DNA of 13,655 nucleotides, from the NCBI GenBank assembly GCA_044432865.1, contig JAWXUF010000033.1, forward strand, positions 1 to 13,655, given 5' to 3'. Positions 1-7,293 of this stretch are shown piece after piece. Position 1 is the stretch's first letter. Each line of letters begins with the position of its first letter. The DNA is from JAWXUE01 sp044432865 (lineage in GTDB: Bacteria; Bacillota_I; Bacilli_A; Acholeplasmatales; Anaeroplasmataceae). The translations under genes and the position numbers were made by a program. A model generated the notes under the pieces. That model was not told the origin of the DNA, searched no databases, and saw nothing but the letters and a program-made list of their open reading frames with translations.

Positions 1-1326
1 AATTTTTTCTGCAATAAAACGACACTTGTACCATACTTTATTAACATTATACGCTTTGGCCGTTTCTATCAAATTAAAATGTTCTCTAGTTAAGCTATAT
101 TGAATAGAATGTTCTTTATTTCTATAAATACTTTCTGGTATAGCCACGTTATTCTTACAAGCAGATAAATGCATATCATATTCAAATAATATATCTTTTT
201 TGTTATAGTTATATTTTTTTAGTTTATTTATAAATTCTTCCTTCGTTAAAACAGATAAATAATCTATTGCCTTTAAGTACTTCTCTCTTCTTTTAATATC
301 TTTATCAGTAACATTAGTCAATCTACTTGTATCACTATTATGTGTCAAATCAGCTAATTTTACAATCCTAGCAATTTCATTTAATTTTATATTTTCCAGA
401 TATTCATTATAATCTTGGTTAGCAGTTTTAGTAACTAATAATAAAGCATCTATTATATCTTGATTAAAATTATATTTTTTTAGATCTTCTAGTGTATAAT
501 CACTATCTTCTAATACATCATGTAATATCGCAACAACTTTACTATTTGTATCATTTACTAACGATGAAACGAATAAAGGATGTAAAATATATTCAACTCC
601 TGCTTTATCAACTTGACCTTTATGCGCATCAAGTGCTATTAACAGTGCATTATCTATATCATTATCACAAAAATTTTCATTACTAATATATCGAAAATAA
701 GATACTACTTCATCAAAACTAAACGGTTCTTTATTGTCACCTTCAAATTTTTTACGTTTTATATTACTATCAACATAATCAATAGTGATATCCCAAGTAA
801 AATCACCAGTACTTACTGTAACTGTATCATTTTCAATTGTATTATAAACCTCTTTCCATTCACCAATATACAATTCTTTTAATGATTCAACAAAATGTTC
901 TTTAAATATAATTCTTTTTAATAAAAATTCCCCACAATTTTTTCCATATATCCAAACGTAGTCATCTTTTATAATACATTTAATATCTAAATGTAAATTA
1001 GTGCTTCTATGGGCACTTATAGAAAATGAATTCATAAAATTAAGATTATTATTAAACTCATCATTTTTTATTTCTTCTTCCGACATAATATATTTTTGGT
1101 GTCTTCTCTCTAAAAAAACTTTTATAGCAAATATATATTCTTTAAACAATAAAAGTTTTTCATATAATTTTTCCTTTTCTTCATCATCCTCAAAATTTTC
1201 ATTTTCAATTTTATTCTTTAATTCAATGATTTTATCTGTAAAAAAAGGTATTCCATCTTTTGCAGTATCAAGTGATTCATCCAACAAAGCATCATAAAGA
1301 TTATCTGCTAATTTATTTATATTCAT
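1..1326 (-). CDS. HD-domain protein of the (p)ppGpp hydrolase type, 3' end missing
   Basis: The minus strand stays open for 442 codons from ATG at 1324-1326 to the window edge without a stop, so the C-terminus is missing. The start follows GGAGGTG (complement of 1332-1338) by 5 nt. Residues 1-220 match nothing I recognise: an acidic, Lys/Glu-rich helical start, then beta-rich sequence. Residues about 227-345 are an HD phosphohydrolase domain of the RelA/SpoT type: A234-H235-x-G-Q, H249-P250, H269-D270 followed by E273-D274, and K-L-A-D326-L-T-H-N330. These correspond to the metal ligands, the Glu-Asp catalytic pair and the Asn of the SpoT hydrolase centre. The Arg nine residues before the first His in Rel/SpoT is Asp240 here (G-Q-V-D-K), as I recall for small stand-alone HD hydrolases. 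No synthetase domain is visible. Hydrolysis of ppGpp or another nucleotide is inferred; the substrate is unknown. Residues 350-442 are unassigned. Confidence 0.85.
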   Translation of the reverse strand, partial: MNINKLADNLYDALLDESLDTAKDGIPFFTDKIIELKNKIENENFEDDEEKEKLYEKLLLFKEYIFAIKVFLERRHQKYIMSEEEIKNDEFNNNLNFMNSFSISAHRSTNLHLDIKCIIKDDYVWIYGKNCGEFLLKRIIFKEHFVESLKELYIGEWKEVYNTIENDTVTVSTGDFTWDITIDYVDSNIKRKKFEGDNKEPFSFDEVVSYFRYISNENFCDNDIDNALLIALDAHKGQVDKAGVEYILHPLFVSSLVNDTNSKVVAILHDVLEDSDYTLEDLKKYNFNQDIIDALLLVTKTANQDYNEYLENIKLNEIARIVKLADLTHNSDTSRLTNVTDKDIKRREKYLKAIDYLSVLTKEEFINKLKKYNYNKKDILFEYDMHLSACKNNVAIPESIYRNKEHSIQYSLTREHFNLIETAKAYNVNKVWYKCRFIAEKI

Positions 1327-1347
1327 GTCAACACCTCCATTTACTTG

Positions 1348-1376
1348 ATTATAACATTTATCAACTTATATATAAA
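1348..1376 (-). promoter_or_regulatory. Promoter of the HD-domain gene
   Basis: On the minus strand an extended -10, TG-T-TATAAT (TATAAT at 1348-1353), sits 17 nt after a weak -35 TTTATA (1371-1376). It lies just beyond the ssrA terminator and about 20 nt upstream of the start codon, so the HD gene is probably transcribed separately from ssrA. Confidence 0.6.
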
Positions 1377-1416
1377 TAAAAACAACATCAAAAGATTTCT
1401 CAGTTTGATGTTGTTT
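1371..1416 (-). terminator. Rho-independent terminator of ssrA
   Basis: A perfect 13-bp stem is formed by 1380-1392 and 1404-1416 around an 11-nt loop. On the minus strand it is followed by a T-rich run (GTTTTTATTTATA). It lies 30 nt beyond the tmRNA CCA end. A smaller palindrome, AACGT-TTAT-ACGTT (1420-1433), sits between the two. Confidence 0.8.
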
Positions 1417-1445
1417 AATAACGTTTATACGTTTTATTATTTTTT

Positions 1446-1797
1446 TGGTGGAAATGAGGGGACTCGAACCCCTGTACATAACTAACTACCCAATACTTTC
1501 TACATGCTTATTTTGTTATTGGAATTCATTACTACACTGTAAACAAACACACTATGTAATAACTAACCCTATTAGATTCGATTGGATGTTAAGGTGGCAC
1601 ACATCAATTATATCCCACTTAGTTATGGTCTAGTTATTCCCGCGGGAGAGGAGATAAGTAGCACGCTTAAACTATTCTTAGCAAGCGAATTGTAATTGTG
1701 TATTGTTTCCGGTTATTTTAACCTAGAACGTTTTTACTTGCGCGACCAAGGCATGCTTATATTGTATTATTAATCATGGCGAAACCAAAACATCCCC
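1446..1797 (-). ncRNA. ssrA: transfer-messenger RNA (tmRNA)
   Basis: This is the ribosome-rescue RNA that frees stalled ribosomes together with SmpB and adds a degradation tag. The 352-nt RNA has a genome-encoded CCA end (1446-1448). Its tRNA-like part is complete: the 5' end GGGGATG (1791-1797) pairs with CATTTCC before A-CCA, giving 7 bp with two G-U pairs. The T arm is AGGGG-TTCGAGT-CCCCT. Helix 2 pieces CAATA/TATTG and CATGC/GCATG can also be matched. The tag frame begins at GGA after AATAACC (compare TATAACT-GGC in Bacillus subtilis) and reads GNNTQLQFAC over 1681-1710. It stops with TAA at 1678-1680, and a second in-frame TAG follows one codon later. The Ala-Cys tag end is unusual. smpB and rnr lie just upstream on the same strand, the usual Firmicutes neighbourhood. 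Confidence 0.95.
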
Positions 1798-1816
1798 ATA
1801 TAAATAGTACATATTT

Positions 1817-1845
1817 ATTATATACTATTTTTATTAATTTATCAA
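1817..1845 (-). promoter_or_regulatory. Promoter of ssrA
   Basis: The minus strand carries -35 TTGATA (1840-1845), a 17-nt spacer and a perfect -10 TATAAT (1817-1822). The mature 5' end GGGG lies 19 nt beyond the -10, so a short leader would be removed, as expected if RNase P makes the 5' end. The promoter begins within the 20 nt after the upstream gene's stop codon. Confidence 0.75.
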
Positions 1846-1857
1846 TAAATGCTAATA

Positions 1858-2187
1858 TTATTTATTAGAACAAAGAGTAATAAAACCAAAAGCATTAGAT
1901 ATTAAAGCTCCACCTAATTTTTTATTGAATAATCCTAAAATTAAACCGAAAATTAATGCATGAATTGCATAAGCGAATCCTCCAACAAAAATAAAGATAA
2001 TATTTAAGATTAAATTACTTGTAATACTTCCTTTATTAACTTTATTCTCTGTATTAATAATAGCACTCGCCATAGCAAAGAATGAAGTAGATGACATTTT
2101 AGCACCAAATAATTTAAAAATTAATCCAAGTAACATGAATATTAGCCAGAAAATCCAACCACCTAAAATAATATAAATAAATTTCAT
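1858..2187 (-). CDS. Small membrane protein of unknown function
   Basis: This 109-residue protein has a clear ribosome binding site (AAAGGAG, 7 nt before ATG). It is strongly hydrophobic, with one helix at about residues 3-28 and a long hydrophobic stretch at about 57-88 that may form one or two helices. A short Gly/Ala-rich tail (GGALISNAFGF) ends in a polar C-terminus. The middle loop (30-56) is polar. There are no catalytic motifs, and I do not recognise the family. It lies between smpB and ssrA, where no gene is usually found, and has its own upstream region containing a perfect 36-bp palindrome. It is therefore probably a separately controlled insertion into the smpB-ssrA pair. Integral location in the cell membrane is inferred from hydrophobicity alone. 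Confidence 0.75.
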   Translation of the reverse strand: MKFIYIILGGWIFWLIFMLLGLIFKLFGAKMSSTSFFAMASAIINTENKVNKGSITSNLILNIIFIFVGGFAYAIHALIFGLILGLFNKKLGGALISNAFGFITLCSNK

Positions 2188-2201
2188 AGTTTTCTCCTTT
2201 C

Positions 2202-2237
2202 ATACTTATATTAGTAGATATCTACTAATATAAGTAT
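2202..2237. promoter_or_regulatory. Perfect 36-bp palindrome, probable operator
   Basis: Every base from 2202 to 2219 pairs with 2237 back to 2220. The centre is AGAT|ATCT and the outer half begins ATACTTATATTAG. It ends 1 nt before the AAAGGAG of the small membrane protein gene. A possible -10 TATACT (minus strand, 2233-2238), with weak -35 TTTATT at 2256-2261, overlaps its outer edge. No T-run follows on either strand, so it is not a terminator. A dimeric repressor site is the best reading, and an RNA hairpin in the 5' leader is the alternative. Confidence 0.6.
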
Positions 2238-2289
2238 ACAATAGATAAAGTTATAAATAAATATTTTTTTACATAATTAAACATAATTA

Positions 2290-2739
2290 TTAATACATAC
2301 TATTTTTAATTGCTTTTTCCATTCTTCTTTTAGAATCTTTTTCTTTAATATCTTCTCTTTTATCATAATTCTTTTTACCTTTAGCTAAAGCAAACTCTAC
2401 TTTTAATAAACTACCTTTAAAATAAGTTTTAGTAGCAACTAAAGTGTGACCATCTTGTTGTGTTTTAGCTATAAGTTTTAAAATTTCATTTTTATTTAAA
2501 AGAAGTTCTCTTGTTCTTCTTTCATCATGATTAAAAATATTACCATGATCATACTTAGAAATAAACATATTAATGATGAATACTTTGTTATGCTTAACTT
2601 GAACATATGCATCATTAATATTACTCTTACCAGCACGAATCGATTTAATCTCTGTACCAGTTAACTTTATTCCAGCTTCATATTTCTCTAAAAGGAAATA
2701 ATCAAAACTTGCTTTTTTGTTTTGGCTTACGATTTTCAT
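2290..2739 (-). CDS. smpB: SsrA-binding protein SmpB
   Basis: SmpB binds the tRNA-like part of tmRNA and brings it to ribosomes stalled without a stop codon. The 149-residue protein has the family hallmarks: NKKASFDYFLLEKYEAGI near the N-terminus, LTGTEIKSIRAGK, the N-D-A-Y-V segment and a basic C-terminal tail (KGKKNYDKREDIKEKDSKR). The tail is the part that enters the mRNA channel in known structures. I chose ATG at 2737-2739 because GGAG lies 9 nt before it and the product then begins just before the conserved NKKASFDYF. The in-frame ATG at 2752-2754 would add five residues but has no ribosome binding site. The gene overlaps the 3' end of rnr by 38 nt, so the two are probably translationally coupled. 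Its RNA partner ssrA lies about 500 nt downstream on the same strand. Confidence 0.95.
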   Translation of the reverse strand: MKIVSQNKKASFDYFLLEKYEAGIKLTGTEIKSIRAGKSNINDAYVQVKHNKVFIINMFISKYDHGNIFNHDERRTRELLLNKNEILKLIAKTQQDGHTLVATKTYFKGSLLKVEFALAKGKKNYDKREDIKEKDSKRRMEKAIKNSMY

Positions 2740-4843
2740 ATTTTCTATCTCCATTGTTAAATTTATTTACAATTTCAAAATCAATTTTTCTTGTATCTTT
2801 ATTTGCATCAACAACTCTAATATTAACTTTATCACCAATTTTATAAGATTTCTTAGATCTTTGAGCAACAAGTGCAGGAATATCAGGGAAATGCTTATAA
2901 TAATCAGATAATGAATTAATATGAATTAAACCTTCAATAGTATTGTCTAACATAATAAACATACCAAATGAAGTAATAGATGAAACTCTACCTTCATATT
3001 CTTGACCAATAAATTGACTCATATATTCAGCAGATTTCATATCATTAACAGTTCTTTCTAATTCAATAGCTTTTCTTTCTTGAATACTATTATTATTAGC
3101 AATTTCACTATTAATATTTCCAAAATGTTTATAATCTTTATCAAAGTTTTCTACAGATAATAATAATCTATGAATAACTCTATGAACCATTAAATCAGGA
3201 TATCTTCTAATAGGAGATGTAAAGTGACAATAGAATGTTGCTGCTAATCCAAAATGTCCTAAATTAGATTCAGAATACTTAGCTTTAGCCATACCTCTTA
3301 ATAATACACTATTGAAAGTATATAATGATTCATCATCTTTAATATTTTCTAAAACTTGTTGAATTGTTTTAGGATTACTTAAATGATTTTTAGAGAAATT
3401 ATTTACACCATTATTTTGTAAGAATGATGAAATCATATCCATTTTTCTACTATCTGGTTTATCATGTACACGGTATATACAAGGATATTCTAAATCAGCA
3501 AAATGTTGTGCTACAGTTTCATTAGCAGCTAACATGAAATCTTCAATTAACATTTCTGCTTTATCTCTTGTACGTCTAACAACATCTACAGCTTTACCTG
3601 TTTTATCACAAATAATTTTCATTTCAGGAACTTCAAATTCTAATGCTCCACGTTTATATCTTTTCTCTCTTAAGATATTTGATAACACCAACATATCTTT
3701 TAACATTGGTAAAATATCTTGATATTGAGCCATTTTTTCTTTATCTTCATGAACTAATATTTTATTTACATCATTATAAGTCATACGATATTTAGATTTA
3801 ATATAACCTTTTACAATATCATGTTTTATTACATCACCATATTTATTAATTGTCATTACACACCCTAATACTAATCTAACAACATTAGGATTTAATGAAC
3901 AAATTCCATTTGATAATTTATGAGGTAACATAGGAATAACTCTATCAACAAGATAAATACTAGTCCCTCTATAATAAGCTTCTTTATTTAATTCAGTACC
4001 TTCTTTTACATAAGATGATACATCAGCAATAAATACACTTAATTCATAATTACCGTTATCTAATTTCTTAACTATTACAGCATCATCTAAATCTTTAGCA
4101 TCATCACCATCAATAGTAATAATATCTTCTTTAGTATAATCAATTCTACCTTTTAATTGGTAAGGCTCAACAGTATCACTAATTGCTTCTATTTCTTTCA
4201 TTATTTCATCATTGAAAATTACATTTGTACCAGCATCACTTACTAAAGCCATAATATCAGCACCAGGATCATTTTCATGTCCTAACACTTTAACAACTTT
4301 ACCTTCAGCTTCAAAGTTTTTAAATGATAATTCTAATAAACAAATATTACCTGGTACAGCACCTTTTAACTTAGATGTAGCAACCTTGATTTTTTTATCA
4401 TATCTCTTGCTATCAACAGCAGTAAATGTTGTAAATACTTTTGATTTTTCAGTAGTCATTCTACAAACTAAGAATTTTAATCCTCTTTTACAAATCTTTA
4501 CTACTTCACCTTCTGCTAAATCAAATTTAGTAGCTTGTTTAATTACTTTAACTACTACTTCATCTTCATTGTTAGCACCAAATAAACAATACTCAGGAAT
4601 AAATACATCTCCATCTTGAGTTCTTAAGAAACCATTATTAGATTTATTTAAGCTTAATTTACCATAAAATAAGTTTACTTGATCCACTAAATGATAATCT
4701 CTTCTTATTTTAACAATTTTATTTGATTTTTCTAATACAGCTATTTCATTTGATAATTCTTCACTACTAACAGATAACACTTCTTTTAATTCGTCGAATG
4801 TTAAGTGTTCATTTCTTTCTAATACTTTTAAAACATTATCCAT
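2702..4843 (-). CDS. rnr: Ribonuclease R
   Basis: This is a 3'-to-5' processive exoribonuclease that degrades structured RNA and, with tmRNA and SmpB, the defective messages on rescued ribosomes. The protein has 713 residues, somewhat shorter than the roughly 780 of Bacillus. Domains in order are an N-terminal winged helix (about 1-55), cold-shock-like OB domains (about 57-220), the RNB catalytic domain (about 235-560), an S1 domain near the C-terminus (EGRVSSITSFGMFIMLDNTIEG...) and a short Lys-rich tail. The metal-binding aspartates are intact in T-I-D245-G-D-D-A-K-D251-L-D253-D254. The start is ATG after AGGTG (complement of 4851-4855), which overlaps the TAG stop of the peptidase gene upstream; the gap is 10 nt. 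The stop is TGA. Confidence 0.96.
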   Translation of the reverse strand: MDNVLKVLERNEHLTFDELKEVLSVSSEELSNEIAVLEKSNKIVKIRRDYHLVDQVNLFYGKLSLNKSNNGFLRTQDGDVFIPEYCLFGANNEDEVVVKVIKQATKFDLAEGEVVKICKRGLKFLVCRMTTEKSKVFTTFTAVDSKRYDKKIKVATSKLKGAVPGNICLLELSFKNFEAEGKVVKVLGHENDPGADIMALVSDAGTNVIFNDEIMKEIEAISDTVEPYQLKGRIDYTKEDIITIDGDDAKDLDDAVIVKKLDNGNYELSVFIADVSSYVKEGTELNKEAYYRGTSIYLVDRVIPMLPHKLSNGICSLNPNVVRLVLGCVMTINKYGDVIKHDIVKGYIKSKYRMTYNDVNKILVHEDKEKMAQYQDILPMLKDMLVLSNILREKRYKRGALEFEVPEMKIICDKTGKAVDVVRRTRDKAEMLIEDFMLAANETVAQHFADLEYPCIYRVHDKPDSRKMDMISSFLQNNGVNNFSKNHLSNPKTIQQVLENIKDDESLYTFNSVLLRGMAKAKYSESNLGHFGLAATFYCHFTSPIRRYPDLMVHRVIHRLLLSVENFDKDYKHFGNINSEIANNNSIQERKAIELERTVNDMKSAEYMSQFIGQEYEGRVSSITSFGMFIMLDNTIEGLIHINSLSDYYKHFPDIPALVAQRSKKSYKIGDKVNIRVVDANKDTRKIDFEIVNKFNNGDRKYENRKPKQKSKF

Positions 4844-4853
4844 TTAACTTCAC

Positions 4854-5852
4854 CTACCTTAATTTTATTTTTAATGAATATTTATTTTCTTTTGTTTCTA
4901 ATTCACCAATAGCACCGCATACTATAGGCATACTTGGTTTAACATGCCCTAAATCAGCATCTCCAAGAATTAATACATTATATTTGTTAAGTATATCTAA
5001 ATATGCATTTAAATGATTAATTCCAAACATTTCATCTTTTATAATTGGTCTACCAATCATAAATCCTTTTACATATTTAAAATATCCAGCGTTTTCCATT
5101 TGTTTAATAGCTCTTTTAACATCCATAGGATTTAAATCACAAGCTTCTAAAAACCAAATGAAACCATCATTCTTATATTTTTCTAAGAAATCATTTACTT
5201 TATCATATTTAGTTCCAATTAAACTTATTATAATATCTAAACATCCACCAATTAATCTACCTTCAACTTTTGTTTGTTTATTTATATAATAACTACTCTT
5301 TGTATCTAATACTAAATTAGATAATTCATTTTCTCTTAATTTAGAATTACTTTCATAATACTCATAACTATTTAATGTATCATTATTATTTGTTAATAAA
5401 TCTAATGAATCACTTATACTTTGGTGATTAGCTTCTAATCCAAAATCTGGAGCATTAGGACCATAGATTGTAGCAACATCACATAATATAGGTAATAAAT
5501 AAGTAAGATTTGTATTATCAGAATATCCAATAAACCATTTAGGATCTAATTCTTTTAATTCATCAAAGTTTATATGGTCTAATATTTCAACCATATACTC
5601 TCCACCACCAACACTCATTAATACTTCATTATCTTCTTTATAAGCGTTCATAAACTCACCTGCACAACTCTGAGCAGTATTACTTCTATAAGGAAGTTCT
5701 GATTTATAACAATTTTCATATACATTCACTTTATAACTATCATTCAATTTCTTAATTGAGTTTTCCATTCTACTTTTATATGGTTCAAATGTACAACCAA
5801 ATGAAGGAGCAATAAAAGCAATATTTTTTGTTAATTTTTTTGGATATTTCAT
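4854..5852 (-). CDS. S66-family peptidase (LD-carboxypeptidase / MccF-like)
   Basis: Serine peptidases of this family either trim the terminal D-Ala from murein tetrapeptides (LdcA) or cleave peptide-nucleotide antibiotics (MccF). The 332-residue product has the family nucleophile motif W-F-I-G-Y-S111-D-N-T, Glu236 in FLEACDLNP and His303 in DADLGHVKPSMPI, so the Ser-Glu-His triad is complete. The S-V-G-G-G-E segment fits the N-terminal lobe. ATG at 5850-5852 was chosen because GGGAGG lies 7 nt before it. An ATG 15 nt further upstream has that Shine-Dalgarno inside its own codons. No signal peptide is seen, so it is probably cytosolic. It lies between secG and rnr, normally adjacent in Firmicutes. 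A murein-recycling versus resistance role cannot be decided by reading. Confidence 0.88.
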   Translation of the reverse strand: MKYPKKLTKNIAFIAPSFGCTFEPYKSRMENSIKKLNDSYKVNVYENCYKSELPYRSNTAQSCAGEFMNAYKEDNEVLMSVGGGEYMVEILDHINFDELKELDPKWFIGYSDNTNLTYLLPILCDVATIYGPNAPDFGLEANHQSISDSLDLLTNNNDTLNSYEYYESNSKLRENELSNLVLDTKSSYYINKQTKVEGRLIGGCLDIIISLIGTKYDKVNDFLEKYKNDGFIWFLEACDLNPMDVKRAIKQMENAGYFKYVKGFMIGRPIIKDEMFGINHLNAYLDILNKYNVLILGDADLGHVKPSMPIVCGAIGELETKENKYSLKIKLR

Positions 5853-5867
5853 TTTATTTCCTCCCAT

Positions 5868-5900
5868 AAAAAAAATAGAATTTCTTTAAAGAAACTCTAT
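5868..5900 (-). terminator. Intrinsic terminator between secG and the S66 peptidase gene
   Basis: Positions 5875-5887 and 5888-5900 form a 13-bp inverted repeat with one G-U pair in minus-strand RNA. Eight T residues follow directly (5868-5875 complement). The hairpin starts at the secG stop codon. Only 1 nt separates the T-run from the GGGAGG of the next gene, so downstream genes depend on read-through or on a promoter inside secG. Confidence 0.7.
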
Positions 5901-6127
5901 TATCTTTGAATTGATCTTGATATAACAACTAAAACGATAAATGTAATCGCTAATGTAGATGTTAAGACATTTAAAAATTTATCAATACCTCTTGCTTTTT
6001 GATTTTTAAATAAGTCTGATTTCTCTCCACTAAACGCATCTTTAATATCATCTTTAGAACCTTGCGCCATAACAACTATAATTAATAATACAGCTACTAC
6101 ACAATTTATATAATCTGCCCAAACCAT
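5900..6127 (-). CDS. secG: Preprotein translocase subunit SecG
   Basis: SecG is the small membrane partner of SecY and SecE that assists SecA-driven protein export. The 75-residue product has the SecG layout: helix 1 at about 5-22 ending in VVMAQGSKDD, a short polar loop containing DAFSGEK, then R-G-I-D-K-F-L-N before helix 2 at about 54-70. The MAQ motif and the G-x-D-x-x-L-N-x-x-T segment before helix 2 are typical. ATG follows TAGGAGG by 8 nt. It lies 17 nt downstream of the exchanger gene and is probably on the same transcript. A hairpin terminator begins at its stop codon. Confidence 0.93.
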   Translation of the reverse strand: MVWADYINCVVAVLLIIVVMAQGSKDDIKDAFSGEKSDLFKNQKARGIDKFLNVLTSTLAITFIVLVVISRSIQR

Positions 6128-6144
6128 TTGAAGTTCCTCCTAAA

Positions 6145-7200
6145 TTAAACTGATAATAATAAGTATACAATATAATTTCCAACTAAAATAATAGAAGGTA
6201 ATATATATAGTATTTTCTTTCCTACACTAATACTTGACCCATCAGGTCTTTTTCTAGTAAATGCATACAATAATATTAAAACACTAAACGTCCCTAAAAT
6301 CAAGAGGTTTGTTTCATTTGTCATGAAATTTCCCGTAATTTCATCTCTTTTAAATAAAATAGAGAAAATATTTTGATTTGGTGTAATAATATCAACAAAA
6401 CTTAATATAACTAAGTTAAATAATGATGATCCAATAATGTTCCCAATAGCTGAAGCATAATTTTTTAATTTAACTAAAGTAATTACGGCTGTAAACTCAG
6501 GTAATGATGTAGCAACTCCTAAGAATATCGCACCAGCAAAACTTGCACCTAAATTTAATTCAGCACTTAAATTATCAGTAACTAAAGTAATACAAACACT
6601 TATAATAACAATTAATGCACTCCATAAAGAAAACATAATTATATTCTTTTTAATTGGTTGTGTTTCTTTTGTCTCTTCTTCTTCATTTGATTCATTTGTT
6701 TTTGTATTAAGAATATTAACAACATATACACCAATTAATAAAATTGATAATATACTAAATGACCAGTTTGTAATTAAAGCAATTGTACTTGTACCTAAAA
6801 ATAAATTAAAAATGATTACAGGTACAAATAAAATAACATACATCGCAACAACAAATAAATTTGCTTTTCTATTTCCTTTATCAACATTAGCTAAATAAAA
6901 TCTTTTAATAAAGAAAATATCTACTATACCTAATATCATCATATTAAATAAATTACTTCCTAAAATATTTCCTAAAGCTAAACTAGGAGTTGCTTCCATT
7001 CCAATACCTAATGAAGATACTGTTGATGTTACAAGTTCAGGTAATGATGTAACTGCAGCAAGTAATACACCACCTAATACAGCACTTCCTAAATTCGTTT
7101 TAGAATCAATTTCATCAATATGATTACTTGCTTTTGATGTAACAAAAATTACTCCACCAGCTAAAGCAAAATATAATAAAAATAATATAACTACATTCAT
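6145..7200 (-). CDS. Sodium/calcium exchanger family protein (CaCA, YrbG-like)
   Basis: This integral membrane antiporter probably exports Ca2+ in exchange for Na+ or H+. The 351-residue protein has the two inverted alpha repeats of the family. Repeat 1 has TSLPE at 51-55 and GNILGSNLFN at 77-86. Repeat 2 has ATSLPEF at 230-236 and GNIIGSSLFN at 253-262. Each supplies a Glu in the membrane, the expected cation ligands, and about ten hydrophobic helices can be counted. The two halves are joined by an acidic cytosolic-type loop at about 165-183 (NESNEEEETKE), which could sense cation level, though that is inference. The start is ATG with a modest GGTGG upstream. It has its own promoter and is followed closely by secG. 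The actual ion is not decided by sequence. Confidence 0.9.
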   Translation of the reverse strand: MNVVILFLLYFALAGGVIFVTSKASNHIDEIDSKTNLGSAVLGGVLLAAVTSLPELVTSTVSSLGIGMEATPSLALGNILGSNLFNMMILGIVDIFFIKRFYLANVDKGNRKANLFVVAMYVILFVPVIIFNLFLGTSTIALITNWSFSILSILLIGVYVVNILNTKTNESNEEEETKETQPIKKNIIMFSLWSALIVIISVCITLVTDNLSAELNLGASFAGAIFLGVATSLPEFTAVITLVKLKNYASAIGNIIGSSLFNLVILSFVDIITPNQNIFSILFKRDEITGNFMTNETNLLILGTFSVLILLYAFTRKRPDGSSISVGKKILYILPSIILVGNYIVYLLLSV

Positions 7201-7226
7201 GTATTACACCACCATTCGTATTATAT

Positions 7227-7254
7227 ATTATAACATAAAAATAATATTATTCAA
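7227..7254 (-). promoter_or_regulatory. Promoter of the exchanger-secG transcript
   Basis: The minus strand shows -35 TTGAAT (7249-7254), a 16-nt spacer and an extended -10, TG-T-TATAAT (TATAAT at 7227-7232). It lies about 25 nt upstream of the start codon and directly beyond the enolase terminator. Confidence 0.75.
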
Positions 7255-7286
7255 AGAAAAAAAGAACTTGAAAAATCAAGTTCTTT
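7250..7286 (-). terminator. Rho-independent terminator of eno
   Basis: Positions 7261-7271 and 7276-7286 form a perfect 11-bp stem with a 4-nt loop. On the minus strand the stem runs into a T-rich tract (TTCTTTTTTTCTTT). It begins 7 nt after the enolase stop codon. Confidence 0.85.
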
Positions 7287-7293
7287 TATTTAA

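Noticed and set aside
1001..1297. Open plus-strand frame of 98 codons
   Set aside because: It is antisense to the N-terminal part of the HD-domain gene and is a low-complexity Ser/Phe run without a ribosome binding site.
1420..1433. AACGT-TTAT-ACGTT small palindrome beyond the tmRNA end
   Set aside because: It has a five-base-pair stem without a T-run and lies between the CCA end and a much better terminator. It is probably chance or a 3' trailer fold.
1445..1633. Open plus-strand frame of 62 codons
   Set aside because: It lies wholly inside the antisense of the tmRNA gene, whose acceptor stem, T arm and tag frame are clear.
2238..2289. Search for a terminator after smpB
   Set aside because: Only AT-rich sequence with a short direct repeat (TAATTATGT twice) is present and no GC-containing stem, so read-through toward the membrane protein gene is possible.
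4212..4619. Open plus-strand frame of 135 codons
   Set aside because: It is antisense to the OB/RNB part of rnr, has no ribosome binding site, and its composition (Thr/Ser/Leu-rich) is that of an AT-rich shadow frame.
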